A stretch of 49,287 nt of DNA from J029 sp964482495 (lineage in GTDB: Bacteria; Planctomycetota; UBA1135): assembly GCA_964482495.1 (NCBI GenBank), contig CAYZXS010000031.1:1-49287 (forward strand). Reading direction: 5' to 3'. Both the position numbers and the translations under genes were made by a program. The notes under the pieces were generated by a model that was not told the origin of the DNA, ran no database searches, and saw only the letters and a program-made list of their open reading frames with translations. Positions 41,363 to 49,287 of this stretch are shown piece by piece. Numbering within the stretch: the stretch's first letter is position 1; every line of letters starts with the position of its first letter.

Positions 41363-42514
41363 CTAAGTCGGGTCAAGGACGGGAGGCGGGACCAGCCTCC
41401 CCAGGACCGCCGGGGCCGAGGCGCCGGTGGTGCCTGGCCAGGTCGCCGGCTCGCCGCAGCGGCAGGCGTCGGCCAGCAGTGCGAAGGCCACCGCCTCCCG
41501 GAGATCCGGGTCCCAGCCCAGCTCACGGTAGTCCAGGACTTCGGTCCCGGGGCCGAGCGATCGTCGCAAAGCCTTGACCAGAGCGAGATTCCGCGCGCCG
41601 CCCCCGCACAGGTAGAGCGGCCCCCCGGGCCAGCCGGAGCGCTCCAGACTGTCCCCGACCGCCCAAGCGGCCAGCGCGGCGGCGGTGGCGAGCAGGTCCT
41701 CCAGGGAGGCCTGGGCGGCGGCTCGGCGACCGGCCCGGGCCAAGGGTTCGCCGAACCGTTCCAGCCCGGTGCTGCGCGGGAGCGGTCGACGGAAGAAATC
41801 CATGCCCTGCCAAGCTCCGAGCAGCTCCGGCAGGACCGCGCCCGCCAGCGCCCGTCGGCCGTCGCGGTCGAAGGGTTCGCCAGCCTCGAGCCGCATCAGG
41901 GCGTCCAGCGGACCGTTCGCGGGCCCGCTGTCCCAGGCCCGGGGCGGCCCCTCCCCCTCGAGCAGGGTCAGGTTGGCGATGCCGCCGAGGTTCAGGATGG
42001 CGAGCCGCGGCGCCTCCCGGCGGTGCAGGGTCCAGTCCGCGAAGGGAGAGATCGGCGCGCCCTGGCCCCCGGCGGCGAGGTCGCTCCAGCGGAAGTCGGC
42101 CACCACCGGCGCCTGGCAGCGGGCCGCGACCAGGGCCGGGTCGCCGAGCTGCAGGGTCCCGCCTTCCGGCTCTCCGTCGTGGTGGAAGACGGTCTGGCCG
42201 TGGCAGCCCACGGCGTCCAGCCGAGCGCCCGCGAGCTCGCGCCGGTGCTCGGCGAGGAAGCCCGCCGCGGCTTCGCCGAAGGCCTCGCCGAGCCGGTAGT
42301 GCATCGACGCGACCTCGGCCAAACCCCACGGTTCTGGCCGGCGCAGCCGCTCCTGGAGCTCCGAGGCGAGCGGTGCCTCGGCGCCGCAGAGCAGCTCGGC
42401 GCGCCGCTCGGCGCCCTTACCCGTCACTCGGACTAGCGCCAGGTCGACGCCGTCAGCGGAGGTGCCGGAGCTGATCCCGAGCAGCAGCCGCGGCCCGGTC
42501 CCGTCGCCGGCCAC
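41363..42514 (-). CDS. anmK: Anhydro-N-acetylmuramic acid kinase
   Basis: 383 residues, the normal AnmK length. It phosphorylates and opens 1,6-anhydro-MurNAc in cell-wall recycling. The ASKHA-fold phosphate-1 block is LLLGISSGTSADGVDLALV (GLMSGTSLDG in the family), followed by DAVGCHGQTVFH, LGDPALVAARCQAPVVADFR, LNLGGIANLT, the catalytic DSGPANGPLDALM and the late ADP-binding LYLCGGGARN. GTG at 42514 is separated by one base from the stop of the LysM gene upstream, so the two genes are co-transcribed and both relate to peptidoglycan. Confidence 0.95.
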   Translation of the reverse strand: MAGDGTGPRLLLGISSGTSADGVDLALVRVTGKGAERRAELLCGAEAPLASELQERLRRPEPWGLAEVASMHYRLGEAFGEAAAGFLAEHRRELAGARLDAVGCHGQTVFHHDGEPEGGTLQLGDPALVAARCQAPVVADFRWSDLAAGGQGAPISPFADWTLHRREAPRLAILNLGGIANLTLLEGEGPPRAWDSGPANGPLDALMRLEAGEPFDRDGRRALAGAVLPELLGAWQGMDFFRRPLPRSTGLERFGEPLARAGRRAAAQASLEDLLATAAALAAWAVGDSLERSGWPGGPLYLCGGGARNLALVKALRRSLGPGTEVLDYRELGWDPDLREAVAFALLADACRCGEPATWPGTTGASAPAVLGRLVPPPVLDPT

Positions 42515-42515
42515 C

Positions 42516-43295
42516 CTATTCCGGGACCGCGATCCGCGAGCCGATCTTCAGCACCGTGGCCTCGCCCATGCCGGCGTTGGCGGCCAGGATGCGGCGGTAC
42601 TCGCTGCCGTCCTGGTAGTAGCGCTCGGCGATCGTCCACAGCGTGTCGCCGGCGGCGACGGTGTGGGTGCGAGTCCCGGCCGGGAAGGAGGCGTCCTGGG
42701 GGCGCTCCTGGCCGCGGACATGGGTCGGCAGGTTGATGGTCGAGCCCGCCTTGAGCCGCGTGGCGTCGATGCCCTCGTTGAGCAGCTCGATCTCCTTCAC
42801 GTAGCGGGTCGAGCCCAGCTCCCGCAGGGCGATGTGGCCCAGGGTGTCGCCCTCGCGGACGACGTAGCTGCGGATGCCGACGTCCCAGTCCTCGTCGGGG
42901 GCCAGGCGGTGCACCACGGCCTTCTCCCGGACCGGTTCGGGCTGGACCTCCGGCTCCGGCGCCGGCGGGTCGTCCTCGGCCGCCGGAGTCCCCGGCTCGG
43001 ACTCGGGCTCGGTCTTGGGCAGGATGGTCAGCGGCAAGCCACCGGGGGTCGAGCGGGTCCCGGACTCACCGGCGCGCTCGGGGTCGCCGGCGGCGCCGGC
43101 GCCCTCGTCCCCGGGCTTGCCGAGGCTGGTCCGGCGGGATCCGTCATGGGCATCCGACCAGACGCTGTTCTCCAACTCGGTGACGCCCCCGTCCTCCTCC
43201 TTGTTGTGGTCGAGGCCGCGGTAGACCACAACCACGAGGAGGATGCCAACGAGAGCCAAAGCGCCGGCGATGATCTGCTTTTCGAGTCTGCCCAT
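42516..43295 (-). CDS. Membrane-anchored protein with two LysM domains
   Basis: 259 residues. One N-terminal helix (IIAGALALVGILLVVVVY, about 8-25), a long acidic and proline-rich linker, then two LysM peptidoglycan-binding modules: RSYVVREGDTLGHIALRELG to ATRLKAGSTINLP (about 140-190) and THTVAAGDTLWTIAERYY to ATVLKIGSRIAVPE (about 205-259). It would sit in the inner membrane and bind peptidoglycan in the periplasm. No catalytic domain is seen. A good Shine-Dalgarno (GAGGGG) precedes the ATG at 43295, and a recognisable promoter lies upstream. It is followed by anmK after one base. Confidence 0.88.
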   Translation of the reverse strand: MGRLEKQIIAGALALVGILLVVVVYRGLDHNKEEDGGVTELENSVWSDAHDGSRRTSLGKPGDEGAGAAGDPERAGESGTRSTPGGLPLTILPKTEPESEPGTPAAEDDPPAPEPEVQPEPVREKAVVHRLAPDEDWDVGIRSYVVREGDTLGHIALRELGSTRYVKEIELLNEGIDATRLKAGSTINLPTHVRGQERPQDASFPAGTRTHTVAAGDTLWTIAERYYQDGSEYRRILAANAGMGEATVLKIGSRIAVPE

Positions 43296-43317
43296 GTGAT
43301 CCCCTCTGCTGCGCTTC

Positions 43318-43345
43318 AATATATTGAGGTCAACTTCCAAACCAA
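43318..43345 (-). promoter_or_regulatory. Promoter of the LysM-anmK operon
   Basis: On the minus strand TTGGTT (43340-43345), a 16-bp spacer and TATATT (43318-43323) lie 23 bp before the ATG at 43295, in the only AT-rich patch nearby. The -10 sits inside a perfect 12-bp palindrome TCAATATATTGA (43316-43327), which could be a repressor site. Confidence 0.6.
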
Positions 43346-43438
43346 ACGAATTTCTAGTGGGCGAACATGTTGTGGTGGAGCATGCGCTTCGCACTACCAG
43401 CCAGACTTGATTCCCCGGGCCGGGCGACGCGCGGTCCC

Positions 43439-44134
43439 TCAACCCTCGCCGAGCCGCCGGCGCGCGCCGGCGCGCTCGCCGCGCTCGCGGTAGGGCGAGA
43501 AGATCCAGAGCCTGCGCCAGCGCAGCCCGCGCAGCACCGCTCGCGCCTCCTCGGGGCTGAGCTCCTCGGGCGCGTAGCGCGCCAGGTACTTGAGCGCCGC
43601 CTGGCGGTCGACCCAGCCGAGCAGGCGGCCGAGGAGCAGGCCGGTGACCGGCCCGAGGGCCAGCGAGGCGCCGAAATCGACCACCGACAGCTGGCCGGCC
43701 CCGTCCACGAGCAGGTTCTGCCGCTGACGGAGGTCGAGATGGAAGACCCGGCGCTGGTGGAGCTGCTCCAGGATGCGCCTCAGCTGGCCCGCGAGGCCGT
43801 GCGGATCGCCCTGGAAGGTCTCGCGGTCCAGCGGGCGACCCTCCAGCCAGGAGACAGCGAAGGCGTCGCGGTCGACCACGGCCTCGACCTGCGGAACCCC
43901 GGGGAGTCCTCGCAGCCGCTCCAGGGCCCGCCGCTCCCGGCGGAGCAGCCAGCGGGCCAGGAAGCGGCCGGCCGCGGGCAGCTCGACGCAATCGAAGACC
44001 GCCACCGGGCCGTCCGACCGCTCCACCCGCCAGACCGCTGGCTTCAGCCGCGAGCCTCGGCTGAGCAGGACGCGGTCGCGGGCACGGTAGTCCTCCCGGG
44101 GCCAGGCGGGCGGCCGTACTCCGCGCTCCGGCAT
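43439..44134 (-). CDS. LPS kinase/RIO-like small kinase (2)
   Basis: 231 residues. The kinase-like fold shows VWRVERSDGPVAVFDC in the N-lobe, the catalytic loop VFHLDLRQRQNLLV (His-Leu-Asp near 132) and the metal-binding VVDFGASLAL (Asp-Phe-Gly near 152). The motif HLDLRQRQN is typical of Kdo/LPS-kinase-like proteins. ATG at 44134 gives MPERGVRPPAW. It lies 2 bp after the ICMT-like gene on the same strand. It differs clearly from the protein at 4153-4836, which has a DLA motif instead of DFG. Phosphorylation of an LPS-core sugar is inferred from family and from the Kdo genes in the window. Confidence 0.7.
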   Translation of the reverse strand: MPERGVRPPAWPREDYRARDRVLLSRGSRLKPAVWRVERSDGPVAVFDCVELPAAGRFLARWLLRRERRALERLRGLPGVPQVEAVVDRDAFAVSWLEGRPLDRETFQGDPHGLAGQLRRILEQLHQRRVFHLDLRQRQNLLVDGAGQLSVVDFGASLALGPVTGLLLGRLLGWVDRQAALKYLARYAPEELSPEEARAVLRGLRWRRLWIFSPYRERGERAGARRRLGEG

Positions 44135-44136
44135 CC

Positions 44137-44730
44137 TCAGTCGAGGACGCCGTGCAGCGGCGACCAGCTCGGGGCGGTCCAGACCAGGGCGAGGACCAGG
44201 CCCAGGACCAGGCCCCACGGCCACTCGTGGTTCTCCCCCACCAGCTTCCAGGAGAAGCTCCGCTCCTGGCCGCTGCGCCAAGGGCTCAGCCGGGGCAGGA
44301 AGTCGGGCACGTTGGCGGCGTGGCGGTCGATCTGCTCGTCGCCGAAGAGCTGGCGCAGGCGCCGGTACTCGCGCTGGAACTTCCGCGGCAGGTAGAAGAA
44401 GAAGAAGGCCACCGCCAGCACCAGGGCCAGGCCCCAGACCACCATCCCTTGCCGGCTCTCGGGGTTGCCGGCGGCGAGCGACACGCCGACCAGGGCGATG
44501 AAGCTGCCCAAGTAGGCCGGGTTGCGGGTGTGGGCGTAGGGCCCGGTGGTCACCATCAACTCGTTCTTCTCGAGGTGGCCGAAGGCCCAGACCCGGATCA
44601 GCCAAGCCAGCAGCACCAGGACGCAGCCGCCGAGGAAGGTCGCCGGCCGCGGGTCGGCCAGCGCCAGCACGGCCAGGGCGCTGAGGAAGACGGCGGCCTT
44701 TCGCCAGGTCGGTCGCTTGGAGGCAGTCAT
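44137..44730 (-). CDS. ICMT/PEMT-like membrane methyltransferase
   Basis: 197 residues with about five hydrophobic helices. The block LMVTTGPYAHTRNPAYLGSF is the hallmark of the isoprenylcysteine carboxyl methyltransferase-like family (G-P-Y-x-x-x-R-H/N-P-x-Y), and FFFYLPRKFQREYRRLRQLFGDE with the terminal E-x-x-L is the SAM-binding C-terminal part. Bacterial members methylate unknown lipids or proteins in the inner membrane. ATG at 44730 (MTASKRPTWRK) is preferred; an in-frame GTG/ATG further up at 44799 adds unrelated residues. It is divergent from the lipoprotein at 44813 and lies 2 bp from the small kinase gene. Confidence 0.82.
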   Translation of the reverse strand: MTASKRPTWRKAAVFLSALAVLALADPRPATFLGGCVLVLLAWLIRVWAFGHLEKNELMVTTGPYAHTRNPAYLGSFIALVGVSLAAGNPESRQGMVVWGLALVLAVAFFFFYLPRKFQREYRRLRQLFGDEQIDRHAANVPDFLPRLSPWRSGQERSFSWKLVGENHEWPWGLVLGLVLALVWTAPSWSPLHGVLD

Positions 44731-44812
44731 TCTTCGGAGGGGGACCGCTTGCACAGGAGCGGCCCTTCGGGGATGATTGTCCGTCCGCACGCGGACCAAT
44801 CAACCATTCGCG

Positions 44813-45409
44813 ATGCGAATCCTCTCTCTCTGCGCCCTGTTGCTCCTGTCGGCCTGCGCCGGCTCCACTCCCCGCCGCGCCGACGTCGACTCCGGTCCCG
44901 ACGCCGCCGCCCTGCTGGAGGCGGAGCTCGCCTCCCAGGGGATCTACCCCGAGTACCGCCCGACCCGGGTGACCTTCAAGGACCACAAGTCCGGGGTCAC
45001 CGTCGGCCTGCTCAACGAGTCCTCGACCGACAAGTCGAGCTACTACTCCACGGCCCGCTCCGACGCCGCCTACAAGGTCATCCCCGACCTGGACATGGGC
45101 GTGCTGATGAGGCAGCTGGACGAGTTCGGGATGTTCCAGGACGCCCTGCCCAGCCTAGCCCGGGTCCGCGGCGCCCGCATGACGGTCCAGGTGGACCGCG
45201 GCGGCCAGCCCTTCACCCTGGCCTACGTCAGCAAGGACAGCGCCGACCGGCGCCAGCAGGTGATGGACTGCTCGCTGGCGATCCAGGCGCTGTACAACAA
45301 CCACAGCTCCTACCAGCAGATCGAGAACCCGCAGGGCGCCGAGATCTTCCGCGAGGGCCAGCAGCAGCCAGACGGAGCCGGCGGTTTCCGCGGCATCGGC
45401 GGGAACTGA
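44813..45409 (+). CDS. Lipoprotein of unknown function
   Basis: 198 residues. A short basic start (MRILSLCALLLLSACAGS) ends in the lipobox LLSAC with Cys at 16. The mature part is a soluble domain I do not recognise; it contains GVTVGLLNESSTDKSSYYS and ARVRGARMTVQVDRGGQPFT, and ends in a Gly/Gln-rich tail (GGFRGIGGN). ATG at 44813 is chosen because it starts the signal peptide. kdsB follows after 3 bp, so it is probably co-transcribed with kdsB-pyrG-DUF1844. Confidence 0.78.
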   Translation: MRILSLCALLLLSACAGSTPRRADVDSGPDAAALLEAELASQGIYPEYRPTRVTFKDHKSGVTVGLLNESSTDKSSYYSTARSDAAYKVIPDLDMGVLMRQLDEFGMFQDALPSLARVRGARMTVQVDRGGQPFTLAYVSKDSADRRQQVMDCSLAIQALYNNHSSYQQIENPQGAEIFREGQQQPDGAGGFRGIGGN

Positions 45410-45412
45410 GCC

Positions 45413-46143
45413 TTGGAGTCCGGCCAGGCCTTCGTCGTCGTTCCGGCACGCCGGGCGGCGACGCGGCTCCCGGACAAGCTGAGGCTCGACGAGAGCGGCC
45501 AGCCGCTGCTCGCCCACACCCTGCGGCGCTGCCTCGCGTCGCGCCGCGCCGACCGGGTGCTCGCCGCCGTCGACGGCGAGGAGCTCGCCGAGGTGGCGCG
45601 CGCGGCCGGCGCCGAGGCGGTGCTGACCGATCCAGAGCTGCCCTCCGGCAGCGACCGGGTCTGGGCCGCGGTGCAGCGATTCCCGGAGGCCGGCCGGATC
45701 GTCAACGTCCAGGGCGACGAGCCGGAGATGGACCCCGCCGCCATCGACCAGCTCTTCGACGCCCTCGCTGGCGGCGCCGAGGTCGCCACCTTGGCCGCGC
45801 CTTGGCCGGCCCAGACGCCGCACCAGGACGCCGCCGCGGTCAAGGCGGTGCGGGCCGAGGACGGCCGCGCGCTCTACTTCTCGCGCGCGCCGATCCCCCA
45901 CCCACGAAATGCCGGCGGCGCGGTTCCGCTGCTGCACCTCGGCGTCTACGCTTACACGCGCGCGGCCCTCGCGGCCTTCGCCTCCTCCCCCCCCTCCCCC
46001 CTCGAAAGGACCGAAGGCTTGGAACAGCTGCGCTTCCTCGAACGGGGGACCCCGGTCCAGCTGCTCGAGTGGCCGCATGCCTTCCCTGGCATCGACACCC
46101 GGGCGGATTACGACGCGTTCCTCCAACGCCAGAAGCAAGGGAC

Positions 46144-46147
<4 letters not shown>
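45413..46147 (+). CDS. kdsB: CMP-Kdo synthetase (3-deoxy-manno-octulosonate cytidylyltransferase)
   Basis: 244 residues, the normal KdsB length. It activates Kdo with CTP for LPS inner-core synthesis. The nucleotide-binding start FVVVPARRAATRLPDKL corresponds to IPARYASTRLPGKPL in the family; VVLTDPELPSGSDRV is seen as EAVLTDPELPSGSDRVW, NVQGDEPEMDP is the metal/CTP site, and YFSRAPIPHPR and LLHLGVYAYTRAAL complete the set. The GTG/ATG-like start is a TTG at 45413. Its TGA overlaps the pyrG ATG (ATGA, 46144-46147), coupling CMP-Kdo synthesis with CTP supply. Confidence 0.93.
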
Positions 46148-47792
<1,645 letters not shown>

Positions 47793-47796
<4 letters not shown>

Positions 47797-48080
47797 CCAC
47801 CGAGACCCCCTCCACCGACTTCCGCATCTTCGTCCAGAAGATCGCCATGCAGGGCTTCTACGCCCTGGGCATGATCGAGGTCCCCGGCGCCCCCAAGCAA
47901 GAGGAGCCGAACTTCGAGATCGCCCAGGCCGTGATCGAGGACCTGGAGATGCTGCGCAAGGTCACCGAAGGCAACCTCAGCGAGGGCGAACGCCTGACCC
48001 TCGACAAGTACGCCGCCGACCTCAAGCTGGTCTTCGTCGAACAGACCGGCAACGAGACGCCGACGCCGAGCGCGGACTGA
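47793..48080 (+). CDS. DUF1844 protein
   Basis: 95 residues. The pattern FRIFVQKIAMQGFYALGMIEVP, EIAQAVIEDLEMLRKVTEGNLSEGER and LKLVFVEQ (fragments) matches the DUF1844 family of small helical proteins, which usually contain AQxALxxLG, IDxLxxLxxKTxGNLtxxE and LR/LKxxFV blocks. Its function is unknown. The ATG overlaps the pyrG stop by 4 bp (ATGA), so it is translationally coupled to CTP synthase. A GC-rich palindrome follows the stop. Confidence 0.85.
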
Positions 48081-48100
48081 GCCGCGGCAGGCCGCGGCCT
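48081..48100. terminator. Palindromic element between convergent genes
   Basis: GCCGCGGC repeats as two self-complementary units (48081-48088 and 48091-48098), and AGGCCGCGGCCT (48089-48100) is a perfect 12-bp palindrome. It fills the whole 19-bp gap between the DUF1844 stop and the stop of the convergent histidine kinase. Possible bidirectional terminator without U-run. Confidence 0.45.
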
Positions 48101-49287
48101 CAGGCCACGCCGGTGCGCAGGTGGCGGGCGAGCTTGCTCTTGAGCGCCTCCAAGCCGACCGGCTTGGACAGGTAGTCGTCCATGCCCGCGGCCACGCAGC
48201 GCTCGCGGTCGCCGATCATGGCGTTCGCGGTCATGGCGATGACCGGGACCCGGCACAGCGGCTCCGGTAGCTCGCGGATGGCCTCGGTGGCGCCGAAGCC
48301 GTCCAACACCGGCATCTGGCAGTCCATGAGCACCAGGTCGTAGCGGCCGCGCTGCAGCTCCTCGAGGGCCTCTTGGCCGTCGCGGGCCCAGGTGGCGTCC
48401 AGGCCGAGCTTGCCGAGGAAGCCGAGGGCCACGCGGGCGTTGACCTGGTTGTCCTCCACCAGCAGGACCCGGGCGCCGGCCCAGTCGACAGGCTCTGGCG
48501 CGCCCGCGGCCAGCCCCGCGGCGGCCGCGCGGCCCTGCCCCTGGCGGGCCGCATCCGCCGGAGCCTCGAGCACAGCCTCGGCCACGGCCTCGCGCACCCG
48601 GGTGGCCTTCACGGGCAGGCTCAGGCGCTGGCTGACCCCGAGCTCTTTGGCCAGGAGCAGCGCGTCGCTGTCGAGCGGCAAGCACAGCAGGAGGGGGCAG
48701 CCCTGGCCGCGGGCGCGGTCGAGCCAGCGCCGCAGCTCGGCCTCCTCCTGGGCCAGCGAGGCGATGATGACGTCGTCGGCTCGCTCCCCTCCCGGCGAGA
48801 CGATCTCGGCGCCAGCCCTGCGGCAGGCCTCCTCCAGGGCTCTGGCAGTGGATTCCCGGGGTTCGAGGATCAGCACCCGGCGGCCGCGCAGCCGCTCCGG
48901 CATCTGGCGCGCCTCGGGGCAGGCGGGCAGCGGCACCTCGACGCGGAACTCGGTGCCGAAGCCGGGCGCGCTGCAGACCTCGATCCGACCGCCCATGGCC
49001 TCGATGATGCGCTTCGAGATCGGCAGCCCCAGGCCGGTGCCGCCGAACTTGCGCGTGGTGCTGACGTCGGCCTGCGAGAACTCCTCGAAGACCTGCGCCA
49101 GGCGGTCGGGCGGGATGCCGATGCCAGTGTCGCGCACGCTGACGCGCAGCCGGGCGCCCTGCGGCAGCCACTCCGCCGCCAGCTCCACCTCTCCGTCCTC
49201 GGTGAACTTGATGGCGTTGCCGGCCAGGTTCAGCATCACCTGGCGGAGCCGGGTCGGGTCCCCCACCAGGCGCGCCGGGGCGGCGCC
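48100..49287 (-). CDS. Hybrid sensor histidine kinase, C-terminal part (runs off the window)
   Basis: About 395 residues visible; the gene continues beyond the right edge, so sensor and phosphoacceptor-His domains are not seen. The visible part starts in the ATPase domain at GDPTRLRQVMLNLAGNAIKFT (N-box; first part GDPTRLRQVMLNL), with G1 box RDTGIGI, F-box FEEFSQAD and G2 box GGTGLGLPISKRI. An inactive-looking receiver-like segment follows (residues about 125-230, no phosphoacceptor Asp recognised), then a canonical receiver domain with VLLVEDNQVNA, phosphoacceptor Asp in LVLMDCQMPVLDGF and Lys in DDYLSKPV. It would relay phosphate inside a multistep phosphorelay. No output domain or Hpt follows. 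Confidence 0.92.
   Translation of the reverse strand, partial: GAAPARLVGDPTRLRQVMLNLAGNAIKFTEDGEVELAAEWLPQGARLRVSVRDTGIGIPPDRLAQVFEEFSQADVSTTRKFGGTGLGLPISKRIIEAMGGRIEVCSAPGFGTEFRVEVPLPACPEARQMPERLRGRRVLILEPRESTARALEEACRRAGAEIVSPGGERADDVIIASLAQEEAELRRWLDRARGQGCPLLLCLPLDSDALLLAKELGVSQRLSLPVKATRVREAVAEAVLEAPADAARQGQGRAAAAGLAAGAPEPVDWAGARVLLVEDNQVNARVALGFLGKLGLDATWARDGQEALEELQRGRYDLVLMDCQMPVLDGFGATEAIRELPEPLCRVPVIAMTANAMIGDRERCVAAGMDDYLSKPVGLEALKSKLARHLRTGVA

Noticed and set aside
44152..46143. Long N-terminal extension in frame with pyrG
   Set aside because: The added residues run antisense through the methyltransferase gene and out of frame through the lipoprotein and kdsB. CTP synthase begins at MTKFIFVTGG.

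Overview
The window is very GC-rich, densely coded DNA from a Gram-negative bacterium, and every reading is from sequence alone. Kdo/LPS functions (a KdsB-like CMP-Kdo synthetase, a heptosyltransferase and two small LPS-kinase-like proteins), several lipoprotein signal peptides, a bacterial Ser/Thr kinase fused to an ATPase, frequent GTG/TTG starts and weak Shine-Dalgarno signals fit a high-GC Planctomycetota-like lineage. That assignment is an inference. There is no phage, plasmid, IS element with an intact transposase, or CRISPR array.

Layout. 1-9272: a REP-like palindrome at the left edge, cysS (-), a Ser/Thr kinase-ATPase (+), an LPS-kinase-like protein (-), a heptosyltransferase (+), two convergent HExxH putative peptidases, and a HAD hydrolase. 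9269-13060: Lon and a dicarboxylate/amino-acid symporter (-). 13187-25054: the most interesting block, described below. 25074-30697: a CnaB-like anchored protein, a MATE transporter, a FabZ-like dehydratase, a Pus10-like pseudouridine synthase (-), Lgt and a divergent RNase HII. 30698-30964: a noncoding gap with a CCCCAC-rich tract and a very long hairpin. 30965-38902: a Tex-like protein, EF-G, homoserine kinase, a degenerate PTS enzyme I, and ElbB. 38933-39128: convergent tRNA-Pro(UGG) and tRNA-Thr(CGU). 39290-49287: a TPR/HEAT protein, AnmK, a LysM protein, an LPS-kinase-like protein, an ICMT-like methyltransferase, a lipoprotein-kdsB-pyrG-DUF1844 run, and the 3' part of a hybrid histidine kinase.

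The 13-25 kb island combines sulfate activation (ATP sulfurylase and APS kinase, which together make PAPS) with four alkaline-phosphatase-superfamily enzymes: three large exported or membrane paralogues and one small cytosolic enzyme with a threonine nucleophile. It also holds an Oxa1/EMC3-like membrane protein, two small ribbon-helix-helix proteins and a small helical lipoprotein. Both ribbon-helix-helix proteins and the lipoprotein end in the same short tail, L-x-x-L-G-Y followed by a hydrophobic residue. The promoter of the sat operon carries GAGTG elements (six perfect copies) placed at exact multiples of 11 bp, ending just upstream of a perfect TATAAT. No sulfite/PAPS reductase is present, so the PAPS is more likely used for sulfation or another sulfuryl-transfer process than for assimilation. 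I propose the island as a candidate undescribed system; its substrate is unknown.
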